A stretch of 64,000 nt of DNA from assembly GCF_016086655.4 (NCBI RefSeq), contig NC_052131.2:9965940-10029939 (forward strand), in the 5' to 3' direction. The translations under genes were made by a program, and so were the position numbers. Position 1 is the first letter of the stretch. Each line of letters opens with the position of its first letter. Source of the DNA: Lepeophtheirus salmonis. Lineage: Eukaryota; Arthropoda; Copepoda; Siphonostomatoida; Caligidae. Below, in pieces: positions 37,871-48,229 of the stretch. The notes under the pieces were generated by a model. That model searched no databases and had not been told where the DNA came from. It saw only the letters and a list, made by a program, of their open reading frames with translations.

Positions 37871-38384
37871 CTGTCCAGCCACAGTTATTGACTTGAATAA
37901 AAAAAAATTATCACAAATATATGTTGATAGTGCTAGAACCAGGAACCATCGGAATTTTTTCTCTACAATAAACCAAATTCCGTGTTATACGTTATTCAAT
38001 TTGAGTCTCAATTCATTTGCACGTACCAGTATGTAATTTCAAATAGTGATAGAATTAGAAGGAATATCTGTCGCCCGCCTTTAAGTGTAGACAAAAATGA
38101 GAATTTCATCATTTTTTTAAATTTAAAATTTTTTCCATTTTTCATAGATGTATGAATAAAAATTAGCTAAGAAATATATACCGATACATTAGAAGGCACA
38201 GTTTGTTGCCCTTGTATTTTTTTGACGCAAAATAATGAATTAATGATACACTAATTGACGGCACTTCATAATTATTCCGTTATTTTCTCTATTGATGTAT
38301 ATTTTTTTTTCTCTTCGTTGAGTTTACCTAGTTATGGCCATAAAAAAAGGGGGACTTTATTGAGGTTTTACCGTTGGTAATGAA

Positions 38385-38800
38385 GTAATACTCAATTATA
38401 CTCATCACCCCTAGCAGTTAAAAAAGTAGTAATGTAGCCAACAATATTTAGACAAATATTGATCCCAGGAATCTTTGTCTTACCACTTGGTTCATAGATT
38501 TGGGCAAGTATTTTGAAAAAAATACCATTGAAGACAAAATTAAAACTCAATACCTTAGTATCTTTAGATTCTAATTTTTTCAATGATTATCTAAATTAAG
38601 CCCTTTCATCAGAAACAGAAAGTTGTAAGTTCTTTATATTTATTTCACTTGCATCTTCTAAAGTATCCCTAATGGTTGAAAATAATGATACTTTCCCTTA
38701 ATATTACATAAGAAACGAATGTACAACCTCCTTTACGTAATGAAATCTTCATTTAAGATCCTCCAAAAGGCTTATTGTTGTGATTCCACTCCTCCTGCTT
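38385..38800 (-). pseudogene. BEL/Pao reverse-transcriptase-region fragment
   Basis: On the minus strand the pieces LRKGGCTFVSYVI, then EDASEINIKNLQLSVSDERA, then SKDTKVLSFNFVFNGIFFK, ILAQIYEPSGKTKIPGI appear in order. In BEL/Pao polymerases the region after the RT active site has a 'GGF.L.KW.SN' motif, then 'LG..W....D.', then 'R..L..I..IYDP.G...P'. The observed pieces follow that order. Frame changes and stops break it. It is separate from the element at 28.5-30.7 kb and on the same strand. Confidence 0.5.
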
Positions 38801-38809
38801 TTTGTGAAC

Positions 38810-39260
38810 TTGGCCACAAATGCTTTCTGTATTCATGGGAATTTTTTTAACAGAAAAGAGGAATCATGTTCGGCATAGTAATAAGTGGAAAAAAGAAAAA
38901 TTGTACTACTCAACAAAGAAGCATATCAAAGTTAAATAATATTTTATTAATATTTTTTAGTTAATTAAGGAAAAGTCTAATACTATTTTATAAAATCCTT
39001 TTCATTAGTGTTGTTTTCATCCATTTATATTTATTCATTTGTTACATATAATTATCGAGCTTATTATTGATCTCATTTATCAAAAAAATTCAAAATATCC
39101 AAATTTGGAAAAAAAAATTGATTTATTTAGTGTGGGTAGCTATGTTTGTTTTGACAACGAATGTTTTTGTCTATTTTTACTGTTTTATCTCTTGTTAGTG
39201 TATTCCATGATAATAAATAAAGTTTTGTTATAGTTTGTAACAAAATTAAATATAATAATA
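38810..39260. other. AT-rich intergenic stretch
   Basis: No gene or nameable repeat seen. Confidence 0.4.
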
Positions 39261-39262
39261 TC

Positions 39263-39790
39263 TGGGTAATTCCACGTCAAGTGTACACACCCTCAAGGCA
39301 TGACAATCACCGATTTTGATGAGTTGGCTTTTCTATATGAAATAAGAGAGTGTGTGAAATATTTGGAGTCTGTGACTCACCTGGGCCATTCTAGACCCAT
39401 TCAAAGTTGGGCCTTATGCGTTGGGTCAGTATTGTTTACAAGGTCATAACTCCGCTCATAGTGGCTTGATTTTAACAAAAATTACGTCAAAAGATGCACG
39501 AGAACCTAAACTTTAACTTTTTTTCTTTCATAGTCTTATTTTAATCAAAAATAAAATTTCGGGGCTCTGGTGCGGCATTCAAAATGACGCCCCTGCCAAG
39601 TAGCAAACTCGATTTTCTTTTAATTTTTGTAGAACATGTATCAATATATGTTTTCAAACATATCTAAAATTCAGAATGGGATCTTAATAGAATCACTTCC
39701 AACAAGAGCATTATTTAGAGTATATAGAACTGCTTTTATAGCATATTGGTATGATTGTTCTATATTTAAACTCGTATTATATGTAAAATA
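39263..39790. repeat. Left terminal inverted repeat, about 530 bp
   Basis: Inverted partner of 42120-42664. Shared landmarks are the terminal CCACGTCAAGT, 'gaaaagcc' (inverted here as 'ggcttttc'), 'gtgagtca' inverted as 'tgactcac', 'cataactccgctcatag' and 'catatctaaaattcaga'. Confidence 0.85.
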
Positions 39791-39995
39791 ACACTATGAT
39801 ATTGATAAAGTCAATAAGTTAGTATTCCTAACAAAGAAAATACGTATTCAAAGTACTTTAAATCCCCACATAGTTTTATTGCACATTAAATAATTGAAAC
39901 ATCGAAATGCATTATTGTACTTTCATTGATGCGTGCATTTTGAAGAAAACTATTAAGTCAGACACCTTCTAAAATTTACATAACCAGCTGATAAA

Positions 39996-41996
39996 ATGAC
40001 CTCTGCAAATAAAAAGGATTTTCGTAAGTATTGTGCAAATCCTATAAAAGCACACAAAAATAAATATTACAGAACAGATCTTCGGGATGTTTTAAACCCC
40101 CTTTTAGTGCAGTTTTCTTCGTTATTAAAGGCATGTGATTGACTTTGCACTGGATGCAGGAAAACACTCAATAAAACAGATTCTCCTAGATCACCAACAG
40201 AAATCAGTGTTTCTCCAATAGCAACAGAAATTGATAACATATTTACTGAGCATAAAATTTTGGAGAAAAATATTGAAATGGATAATTTAAATCAGTCACT
40301 GACTCTTTTAGGGGAAAGTCCATTTGACCAAGGAAAAGCTGATTAATCAAAAATCTATTTACTATCAAAGCGAATAAAAGTACAGGAATCCCTAAAAAGA
40401 AAACTGGACTTAGTCATTGGTTCTCCTGAAGAAAATAGATCGAATGTGCCTTTATGTGAGGAATTCTGCATGCCTGAAGTGATTAAAGGCCTAAAACAAA
40501 AACTATGAAGTATAAAATAATAAACAGAAAATTGATATTTTAACAATTTTTGCCAAGACTATGAGCATCAGATTAATGGTGCAGAATTTCAATTGCTCAA
40601 CGAATGGCAGTTCAGGCAAAGAAATTACTCGATGAAAGTGGCATGTTGCCATCTACTAATCGAAAGGATGGCAAGCCACTAATACCTGATTTAATAAACA
40701 AAGTGGTCAAATTTTATCGTTCTGATGATTCAAGTAGAGTGTTATTTGGTAAAAAAGATTATGTTGTAATACGAGAGCCTACTGGCGAGAAATACATACA
40801 AAAGCGATTAATTCTCAACAATTTAAGAGAACTTTATTAGAGGTTTAAAGATACAAGCCCAAATTTGAGCATTGGATTTTCAAAATTCGCTTCCCTTCGA
40901 CCAGCCAAATATATTCTTGATGGTACTAGTGGTACACACTCTCTATGTGTTTGCACTTTTCAACAAAACATTAGACTTATGTTCATAGGATTGAGAATGA
41001 CCGAAATAACAATTTACCAAACGTACTGTCATGTTATTGCATCTATTGTATGCAACCCTGCATTACCTTCGTACTACTTTCGTACTTGTGATTCATGCAA
41101 AAGTACTGAGGATCATAAAAATATATTACCGAACAAATTTGAAAATAACAACATCGACGAGGTATCATTTCAACACTCGTATCCACTGATAAATGTGAAT
41201 TAACTTCTACAGTACTTCCAACACAAGATTTAGTTGAGCGTTTCTTTAAAAAAGCAGTCATGCGAGCAAAACACAATTTTATTTCAAAGGCCCAAAGCAA
41301 TTTCTTAACAAAGAAGAAATTACGGAGAAAGAAGTTGTGGTAGTTGGTGAAAATTACAGTTTTATTGTCCAGGATGCAGCTCAAGCATTTCATTGAAATA
41401 AAGCATAGGCAATAATACACCGTTGGGTTTACCATTATAAGAATAATGGTAAGCTATGTCACCACTCTTGCACTATTATATCTGATAACAACCATCAGAT
41501 GTTGTACCCGTACATTTATACCTGAAACGACTTGTAGATCATTTAAAGGAAAAATTGAGTCTTATTAAAAATATATATTACTTTTCCGACGGGTGTGCAA
41601 GCCAATATAAAAACGTTCCACCAAGAACATTTACAATTTTTTGCTGAGTGATATTTATTTGGCACAAGTCACGGCAAGGGACCTTCAGATGGTGTAGGGG
41701 GCACTATTAAAAGAGAAGCTACGAAAGAGAGCCTCCGACGTCCTTATAAAAATCAAATTACAAAGCCGAATGATTTATTCGAATATGTACAGGACAATAT
41801 GAAAACACGAAGATATATTTTTGTACAGAAGAAGATTATGAAAATGAAAAGACTATTTCAAAAGAAAGGTTTGGTTTTGCAAAATAACCATTTATGGTAC
41901 CCAAAAACTTCATTCATTTATTCCCGAATTAGACCGATCACTAAGAGTTCGCTTAGATAGTGAATCAGAGGAGTCAAAAGTTGAGTCTGTTATATA
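39996..41996 (+). pseudogene. Decayed transposase of the long-TIR element
   Basis: Would be about 650 residues from the ATG at 39996 (MTSANKKDFRKYCANPIKAH) to a stop near 41996, but stops and frame changes split it into pieces. The best stretches are KLLDESGMLPSTNRKDGKPL (40620 on), SSRVLFGKKDYVVIREPTGE, IGFSKFASLRPAKYILDG (40873 on) and THSLCVCTFQQNIRLM. The C-terminal pieces are NIYYFSDGCASQYKN (about 41570) and HKSRQGTF / SDGVGGTIKREATKESL (about 41670-41735). The SDGC..QYKN and 'SHGKGP.DGVGG..K' motifs recur in unnamed transposase-like proteins of many invertebrates. The Asp of SDG and a later acid are plausible metal ligands, which is inference. The early part has a CxxC pair (LCTGC) that could bind zinc. 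Confidence 0.75.
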
Positions 41997-42119
41997 ATTT
42001 AAGTTTAAAATGAAAATGATTGACTCAATCATATTGTTATTTTATAAATATATAAATTTTCAATCATATTATCCTTTTATAAGAATCCTATTTTATTTTA
42101 TTAATCAACAAAAAATATG

Positions 42120-42664
42120 TATATTATATATAATACGAGTTTAAATCTAAAACATTCATACCAATATGCTATAAAAGCGGTTCTATATACTCTAAATAAT
42201 TCTCTTGTTGGAAGTGATCCCATTAATATCCCACTCTGAATTTTGGATATGTTTGAAAACATATACTAATCCATGTTCTACGAAAATTAAAACAAAATCG
42301 GGGTTGCTGTTTGGAAGGGCGTCATTTTAAAAGCTGCACCAGAGCCCCAAACTTATATTTTTGATTAAAATAAGATTATGAAAGAAAATAAGTTAAATTT
42401 TGTGTTCTTGTGCATCTTTTGACGTAACTTGTGTTAAAATCAAGCTGCTATGAGCGGAGTTATGACCTTCTAAACAACACTGGGCCAACGCATAAGGCCC
42501 AACTTTGAGTAGGCCTATAACGACCCAGGTGAGTCACAGAGACCTAATATTTCACACATTCTCTTATTTTATATAGAAAAGCCAGCTCACCAAAAATCAT
42601 CAAAATCGGAGGTGATCATTCCGTAAATTGCAAAAAAGTGTATCACTTGACGTGGAATGACCCA
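42120..42664. repeat. Right terminal inverted repeat, about 530 bp
   Basis: Inverted partner of 39263-39790. It ends in ACTTGACGTGGAATGACCCA. Relative to the left arm it has a short extra segment near the tip ('caaaaaagtgtatc'). Confidence 0.85.
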
Positions 42665-42669
42665 TTACT

Positions 42670-43905
42670 TTAACTATTTGTAAATTTGTAAATATCATAA
42701 ACTGTGTTCTTATAGGTATCCAATCAGTTCTTAATTACTCTAGGGAGAGTAACCCACGTGAGCTAATTCAACAATTACAATCTGTTTAATAATTGTTGTT
42801 GTTTTTTATATAAAGATCAAATAATGTCTCAATCAAATAATCTCCTGCTTCCAGAGAAGAAATTCTTTCTAGTTACTCAATTTTAAATTTTTGATATGAT
42901 AAACCATGTATATATTACCCCAAACACAGGGTTTTCAACGACCCCCCGGCCCCCTGATCTATAGCAGTGTCACTCGTTATTTTAAAAGCAGCACCCCTGA
43001 ACTCCTGATACTAGAATTTTAACATTTCCTGTAAAGGTTTTTTGTGAAAATACACTTAAAAATAAAATTTAGATGTTGTTAACCTCCAAGATATTTGTGA
43101 GATTGTTAATTACTCCTTCCTGTCTTAAAAATTTGAAAAATTAAGACTGTACCACTGAATCGGAGTAAAAAAATAATTTAATATGGTAAATATATTTTGA
43201 GAAAATAAGGTCAAGGGGGCATTTTACTTTTGTAGCTATATATGCATCACTGCTTATGTCTAAAAAATGTAGTAACTTTTTCATTTTCGTTGTATATGTT
43301 AATATATAATCAGTTTTTCCTACTTTTTATATTTAATATATCTATTTTCTTATTTATGATATAAGATCTTTTTTCCCCAAGGAAGATTTTTAATTTACCA
43401 CCTTCTTCTCTCTTCTATGCATACAAAAAAAGCGGTGTCTTAAACGATAAATATAGTTAAATCAAGTAACAATAAAGCTGGTAGGACATCTAATCAAACA
43501 ATGTATAATGCATCCGATAATAGTTTCTATAAAAGTCAATTAAATGACTTCTAACTAACTTATATATGAATGATATGTGTCCTTGAAGCCTCTTGGGCAA
43601 ATTATAAACATATTTTTTCATAATATCATATAGCTACAAAAATAGTTACCACCTAATACTTCCGCGTCGTTCCACAAAACTACAATTTCAGACACTCAAA
43701 GCAGTAGTGTTCATAAGTAATAAGTCATCTACATTAAAAATAGGGTAATCAAATTTCGAAATAAGTGAGGTATTTAATCCCAGTATATGACGTCATCCGT
43801 ACATTGAAGTCTTTAAACACTTAAATTTTAGTTGTTTATTTTTTTGCAAATATAAAACATAGCAACAAAACTCCTATTTAAGATATAACATCGAAAAAAA
43901 TGGTA
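42670..43905. other. AT-rich intergenic stretch
   Basis: No gene seen. About 42925-43010 is a GC-richer patch ('ccccccggccccctgat') of the kind seen at decayed hAT-like ends, but no partner end was found. TGACGTCA lies at 43788-43795. Confidence 0.45.
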
Positions 43906-43910
43906 ATAGG

Positions 43911-44370
43911 TAACTTCGTATAAAACATATTCGTATAAGGACAATTTGTATAAAACATTTCCGTATAAGGACATTTTGTATAAATTTATAAGGAAGCAGG
44001 GAGTGGGACTTTATGAATTCTCATTATATACCCCAAATGTTGGGGGTATTTTCGGGTACCACCGATACTTAAGTAACTACTAAGATACCCTTACAATGCC
44101 TAATTGTACCTCGAATATGTTTTCGGGTACTGCAGGGTCCCAAAAAGGAAAACACGACCAAACATTCAAGGTACAATTGGGAGAGGGGGGTTGTGAGGGC
44201 CTCTTTATTGTTTTTCCAAGTTTTGGCGGTAAGTTGCATCCTGTTTTAGGATCCGGCAGTTCCCAATTATACCCCCAACATTCGTGGTACAAATTTACAA
44301 TTCATATGCCCCGTTCCTCCAAAAAATTTACGAAATGTCCTTATACGAATATGTTTTATACAAAGTTTCA
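43911..44370. mobile_element. 460-bp MITE with inverted ends and internal fold-back
   Basis: The left end 'taacttcgtataaaacatat' followed by 'tcgtataaggac' is mirrored at the right by 'gtccttatacgaatatg' and 'ttttatacaaagttt'. That gives inverted repeats of about 32 bp. Just inside the left end the 'CGTATAAGGACA' and 'GTATAAAACAT' words are repeated in tandem. The interior is GC-richer and itself folds back: 'ttgggggtattttcgggtac' near 44039 faces 'tatacccccaacattcg' near 44269. Open frames on either strand here are by-products of the repeat. Non-coding. The source transposon is unknown. Confidence 0.7.
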
Positions 44371-44379
44371 ACATACCAA

Positions 44380-44655
44380 AAAAAATGTGTAAAAATGCAA
44401 CTTGAATTACATTTTTAACGATCCTTTGGTAACTGTGTGTAGTTATTAGTATTTTTTTGCATCAACACACCCACTAAATAGGTAATTATTATGCTTAATG
44501 TCATGAACGAGTGAGGGTTACCTGTTTCAAGAGCTTAGACTTTTATAATTTAGTCATTATAATAGTACTTAAAAACTATTAAATGATTTACTGGTATATA
44601 ATAATTATTTAGATGGAAATATTGTAGTATTTTGTTATTATTTTGAAGATTGAGA
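44380..44655. other. AT-rich spacer
   Basis: Spacer between the MITE and the mariner. Nothing recognised. Confidence 0.4.
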
Positions 44656-44660
44656 TAATA

Positions 44661-45438
44661 GGTTGAGGAAAAAGTATTTCCGTATTTTTCGTTTTATTTC
44701 AATGCTTTATAAGTATTGTTAAAGTCATCCAATTTTAGCCAAGTATACTTAGTTTTTTTTGATTACATTTTGCCAGCCAGAATCCAACTTCTTAATGCCC
44801 TTGTCCCTATTGGCAAACAAGTCGGACAAACAACTTTTACAGACCTATATTGAGGCCAAATTTGTACCCCAAAGCACGTTAGCCATAGACAGGAACAGGT
44901 GATAGTCACTTGGTACAAGTTCCGGACTGTAAGATGGAACCATAAAAACTTCCCATGCAAGCTCCCGGAACTTCAATTGTGTCATTAAATAAGTGCGCAG
45001 CCTGGCGTTATCTACTGGTCTCCTATTTACCAATGCTGGCTGCATCTGTTCGATCACCAGTTTCAAACGGTCGAGTTTTTCTCAGTAGAGAGGAAAATTG
45101 AGTGGGGAAAGAAATAATAAAAAAATCGCTCAAACCACTGCTATAAAACACGAACAGAACGAGTATCAGACACACATACATTGCTTTCGACGCGTTTTGT
45201 CCGTTTCAGGCAGTAAAATGTAAGGTATACCGATTTTTTCCTTTTAGACCTCCGTATTTGACGCACGACAATTCAAGACTGAAACGGCCAAGCGCAATAC
45301 TGTATGAAAAGGGGTTGTAGTAAACAATCAGACCTTTAAAACTTTTTATGTTATGATTTGGTGTGACCAATAATGAACAAGATATAATAAGTCAAAAAAA
45401 GGGAGAGAAATACGAAATACGACTTTTTCCCCAAAATA
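44661..45438 (-). mobile_element. Internally deleted mariner-like element, copy 2
   Basis: Inverted ends: the left begins GGTTGAGGAAAAAGTATTTC and the right, read inward from 45438, has TTGGGGAAAAAGTCGTATTT. The left end is preceded by TA (44659-44660). On the minus strand 45066-44763 encodes the last part of a mariner transposase: PALVNRRPVDNARLRTYLMT, VPSYSPELVPSDYHLF (the 'PYSPDL.P.DYH' motif that holds the third catalytic Asp), then a stop, then SCLSDLFANRDKGIKKLDSG and WQNVI. The first two catalytic acids and the DNA-binding domain are missing, so it depends on an active relative. About 45080-45290 has no counterpart in copy 1 and contains an inverted pair (CGTTTTGTCCGTTTCAG and CTGAAACGGCC). 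Confidence 0.8.
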
Positions 45439-45597
45439 ATATAAATATAGTATATTCTCGACAGAAATAAATAAAAAAAATAAGTGGATTAATTATAAGA
45501 TCTTACCGTTTAATAATAATAATTAAAAGAAATAGGGGAAAGGAGACCCATCAAATCAAGGAGCTTCAATACATGAACGTTGAATTGTTTTGTGAAA

Positions 45598-45895
45598 AAT
45601 TACTTTAAGCTCGTTGCAATAAAATTGATGCCAGCGAGTGCAGATCAGTTGAGGAAGCACTATGACAATCTTTCATCCAAATCCTTTGTCTAATTATCGG
45701 TCCAAGTTTTATCCATGTTCCGAAAAGCCCTTAACGTTGTCAAGACTGGTTGTGTCATGTTGGGAGAGAAGAAACTATAGGACACCGCGGATGGAATCAT
45801 CTTTGTAGACTTTAGCATTCAAATGGGACGCAATATTTGTCGTGCCTCTGATACCATTGCATCTGCAGAAAAGGAGATTGCTCTTTAAGTATGTT
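45598..45895 (+). pseudogene. Nucleoside diphosphate kinase (NME) processed pseudogene
   Basis: A single reading frame gives FKLVAIKLMPAS, DQLRKHYDNLSSKSF, a stop, then ALNVVKTGCVMLGEKKL, a stop, and DFSIQMGRNICRASDTIASA with EKEIAL. These are in the order of the universal nucleoside diphosphate kinase fold, which transfers the terminal phosphate between nucleotides through a phospho-histidine. About six residues are lost after the first stop. The active-site 'NIIHGSD' has become NICRASD, so the catalytic His is gone. Three in-frame stops, the missing His and the lack of any intron mark it as a dead retrocopy. Neither the N-terminal nucleotide-binding start nor the C-terminal end is recognisable. 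Confidence 0.75.
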
Positions 45896-46149
45896 GTTTG
45901 GAGCCCGCTGTCATGTTTTGGATTTAGGAATAAGGCTTTCCCATATTTTTTTGACCAATCATCATATTGTCTATATTCGGAGTTTGATATTTAGTAGTTC
46001 ATATTAGTTCTATTGATAATAGGATTACCATTCAGAGTGATTTAAAAAAAAACCGGCACTTGTAACTTGTGTTAAATATTTATAAGTATTCCAACACATA
46101 TCACAGTAGTATATAATTAGTCAATATTCTGTATATTTTATAGCCAAAC

Positions 46150-46345
46150 TAAGAGATTTGAATAGGTTCACGCCCCCGGTCATTCCTAGAAATAAAAAAT
46201 ATATCATATGTATGTATATAAATTTCACACAAGATCCCTGGTTCAGATAGAGTAAATGTAATACTATAATGTTAACTTTAATTTAATCAGTGCAACTCCA
46301 TCTGACCAATAAAACGCACATTTATTAAAAATTTATTGAAAAAAA
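46150..46345 (+). mobile_element. tRNA-derived SINE, copy B
   Basis: Tail 46251-46315 matches the tail of the copy at 2331-2396 along about 65 bases. A B-box-like GGTTCACGCC lies at 46165-46174, but the A box is decayed. This head is poorer than in copy A. The match between the tails shows that the two are members of one family. Confidence 0.55.
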
Positions 46346-46349
46346 TAAA

Positions 46350-47935
46350 AGATTTGATTTTATATATTTTTTCAGCATATTGAGAGTTTTTATTTAATTT
46401 CGGCCAAGGTGCGGGATAATTAAGGTGTGTCGATCACGACTTTTAGAATTTGTCAGAAGTAGGGAAGTCCATTTTAATGACGCTATATATTTCTGAAAAA
46501 CGCTAGCCCGTATTTGTAGGATGACAATGAATCTAACTCAAAATGTAGTATTTTCTACATACAAACTGTGCATGGCACTATATAAAAGTGGGAATTACAT
46601 TTTATTTTCATACCCTTGTAGTTATGAAAAATAAAAATAAATAGTTTATTTAAAGTAACTAAAATAGTTCTACGTTCATAAATATAATACGTTAGATAAC
46701 TATTGGTTGCCTTGTAGTTGAAAGTTTGAACAATTGCATCTAATTATTTGTGAATATTTTTCAATTTTCTTTCGATAGGGCATATACACTATTATCTTAA
46801 TATTAGATATAGTTTTATAATAATAAAATAATTGTTATAGCGAAGAAATCAATTATATATTAAAAATAAGTGGATATTATCTTTTTTAACATGAAGTGCT
46901 CATGTGAAAAAAATAAACTTACAAGTAGATCTTAATTTGTTATTTATGTTGATATGAAGTTTATATTGCAAACAGAATGGAAGATGATGCATTAAATAAG
47001 CCTCTGTTGCCTTGTGATTTTTACTTTTTCCTCTAGAAAGAGATATTATATATATATATATATTAGTAAATATTTGAATAATACTAGGGAAATCAAATTT
47101 TCTAAAGATTTTCCCCTTTTATACTGCTTGCAATAGTTTCTATTACATAGCAATAATAGTTCTACAACTAATAATGCGAAGGATTTTGAAATTTCTACTC
47201 GCCTGAAAAAAATCAAGATAAAAAAATTTCCAAAATAAAACTGAATTAATCAATAAGATAAAAAATAAAATGACTGACAACTCATAAATAGGTAATGTAA
47301 ATTTTGAAGAATATACTTTATTATTTTTTCAATCAATACTAAAACAATTGCAATATTATTTTGTTACATTTAACTATTGTTTTCAGTAAAACAACTTATA
47401 ATTATCTTTTATGGTAAACATTTAATAATTTATTTATGTGTGGTTGAGATCCTAAATGTTTGAGGGTTTATTATTCGAATATGGTGAGAAGCAATTTGGA
47501 TGTTTGAAGATGGATTCCTGACTCAATAAGTGTAGGAATTTCAATGAAATTCAAATATCTCAACATAAGTCTACAGAAGTTAAAATGTTTGCTATATTTT
47601 TTGTAAAACACATACTCACTTAACTGCTCTGAATAACTATTTATATGTAATAGCAGAATATAATATATTTTGTAGGCCAAAATATCGGGAAAAGAGAAGC
47701 ACATTCTCTTTACCAGCGTAGAATCACGTTCCCCTTGTTTTCCAATGCCAAGTGACTCAGAAGTAATAATTTAATCAGTCATGAGCTTGAAGTGTCGGGC
47801 TTATATAATTATCCGTATAGACCGTATATTACGAAGCCAAACTAATACATGGAATTGATATTAAAGTGATGGAGATGAGGGATTTCTGTGTTATATACAT
47901 TCAGGAAACTGAAGGACTCTTATTAATTGAATAGT
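46350..47935. other. AT-rich intergenic stretch
   Basis: No convincing gene. A 77-codon minus-strand frame at 47704-47471 (starting MCFSFPDILAYK) has no recognisable motif. A TA microsatellite lies near 47048-47062. Confidence 0.4.
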
Positions 47936-47944
47936 TTTCTTAGA

Positions 47945-48225
47945 GTAGGAGACGAAGCAGAGTTGACTTTCAATAATTTCAAAGAAGGAGCTGTCGATGG
48001 AGGATGGGAATCTCTTTGCTCCTCACTGGGTATCTCTGTCGATTATTCTGTCGTTTTATTGAACTCCTTAGTTCTTATACGTAAAAGTATACGATGATTC
48101 TGAGGAAGATCTGAAGGAATTTATGTATAGGGACAATTATTAACAAGATCAGAAGTCACTAGTCACAAGTCACCTTGATATGAAGGAGTACCTGTACAAT
48201 GAACGATCACAATGTTGAGATCTCC
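47945..48225 (+). pseudogene. Unidentified coding-like relic
   Basis: I do not recognise this. After 'gttttcttag', which looks like a splice acceptor, one frame reads VGDEAELTFNNFKEGAVDGG, then WESLCSSLGISVDYSVVLLN and SLVLIRK. A one-base change of frame continues as YDDSEEDLKEFMYRDNY, a stop, QDQKSLVTSHLDMKEYLYNE. The composition (acidic, balanced, few Lys or Asn runs) is more protein-like than chance frames in this window. No domain, signal peptide or catalytic motif is visible. It could be a broken exon of a host gene or part of an unknown element. Confidence 0.3.
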
Positions 48226-48229
48226 CCAG

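Larger units (their letters stand above)
39263..42664 (+). mobile_element. 3.4-kb DNA transposon with very long inverted repeats, family not placed
   Basis: Both ends read inward as TGGGTNATTCCACGTCAAGT. The left arm (about 39263-39790) and the right arm (about 42120-42664) are inverted copies along their whole length, about 530 bp each. The two arms have diverged by scattered substitutions and small indels, so the insertion is old. Between them lies one decayed transposase gene on the plus strand (39996-41996). No identical target-site duplication is visible: flanking bases are 'tatc' on the left and 'ttac' on the right. Elements of this kind move as DNA. I could not assign the superfamily, and Sola-like is only a guess. 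Confidence 0.85.

Noticed and set aside
44080..44392. Open frames on both strands with Pro- and Gly-rich translations
   Set aside because: They lie wholly within a MITE whose fold-back structure explains the sequence.
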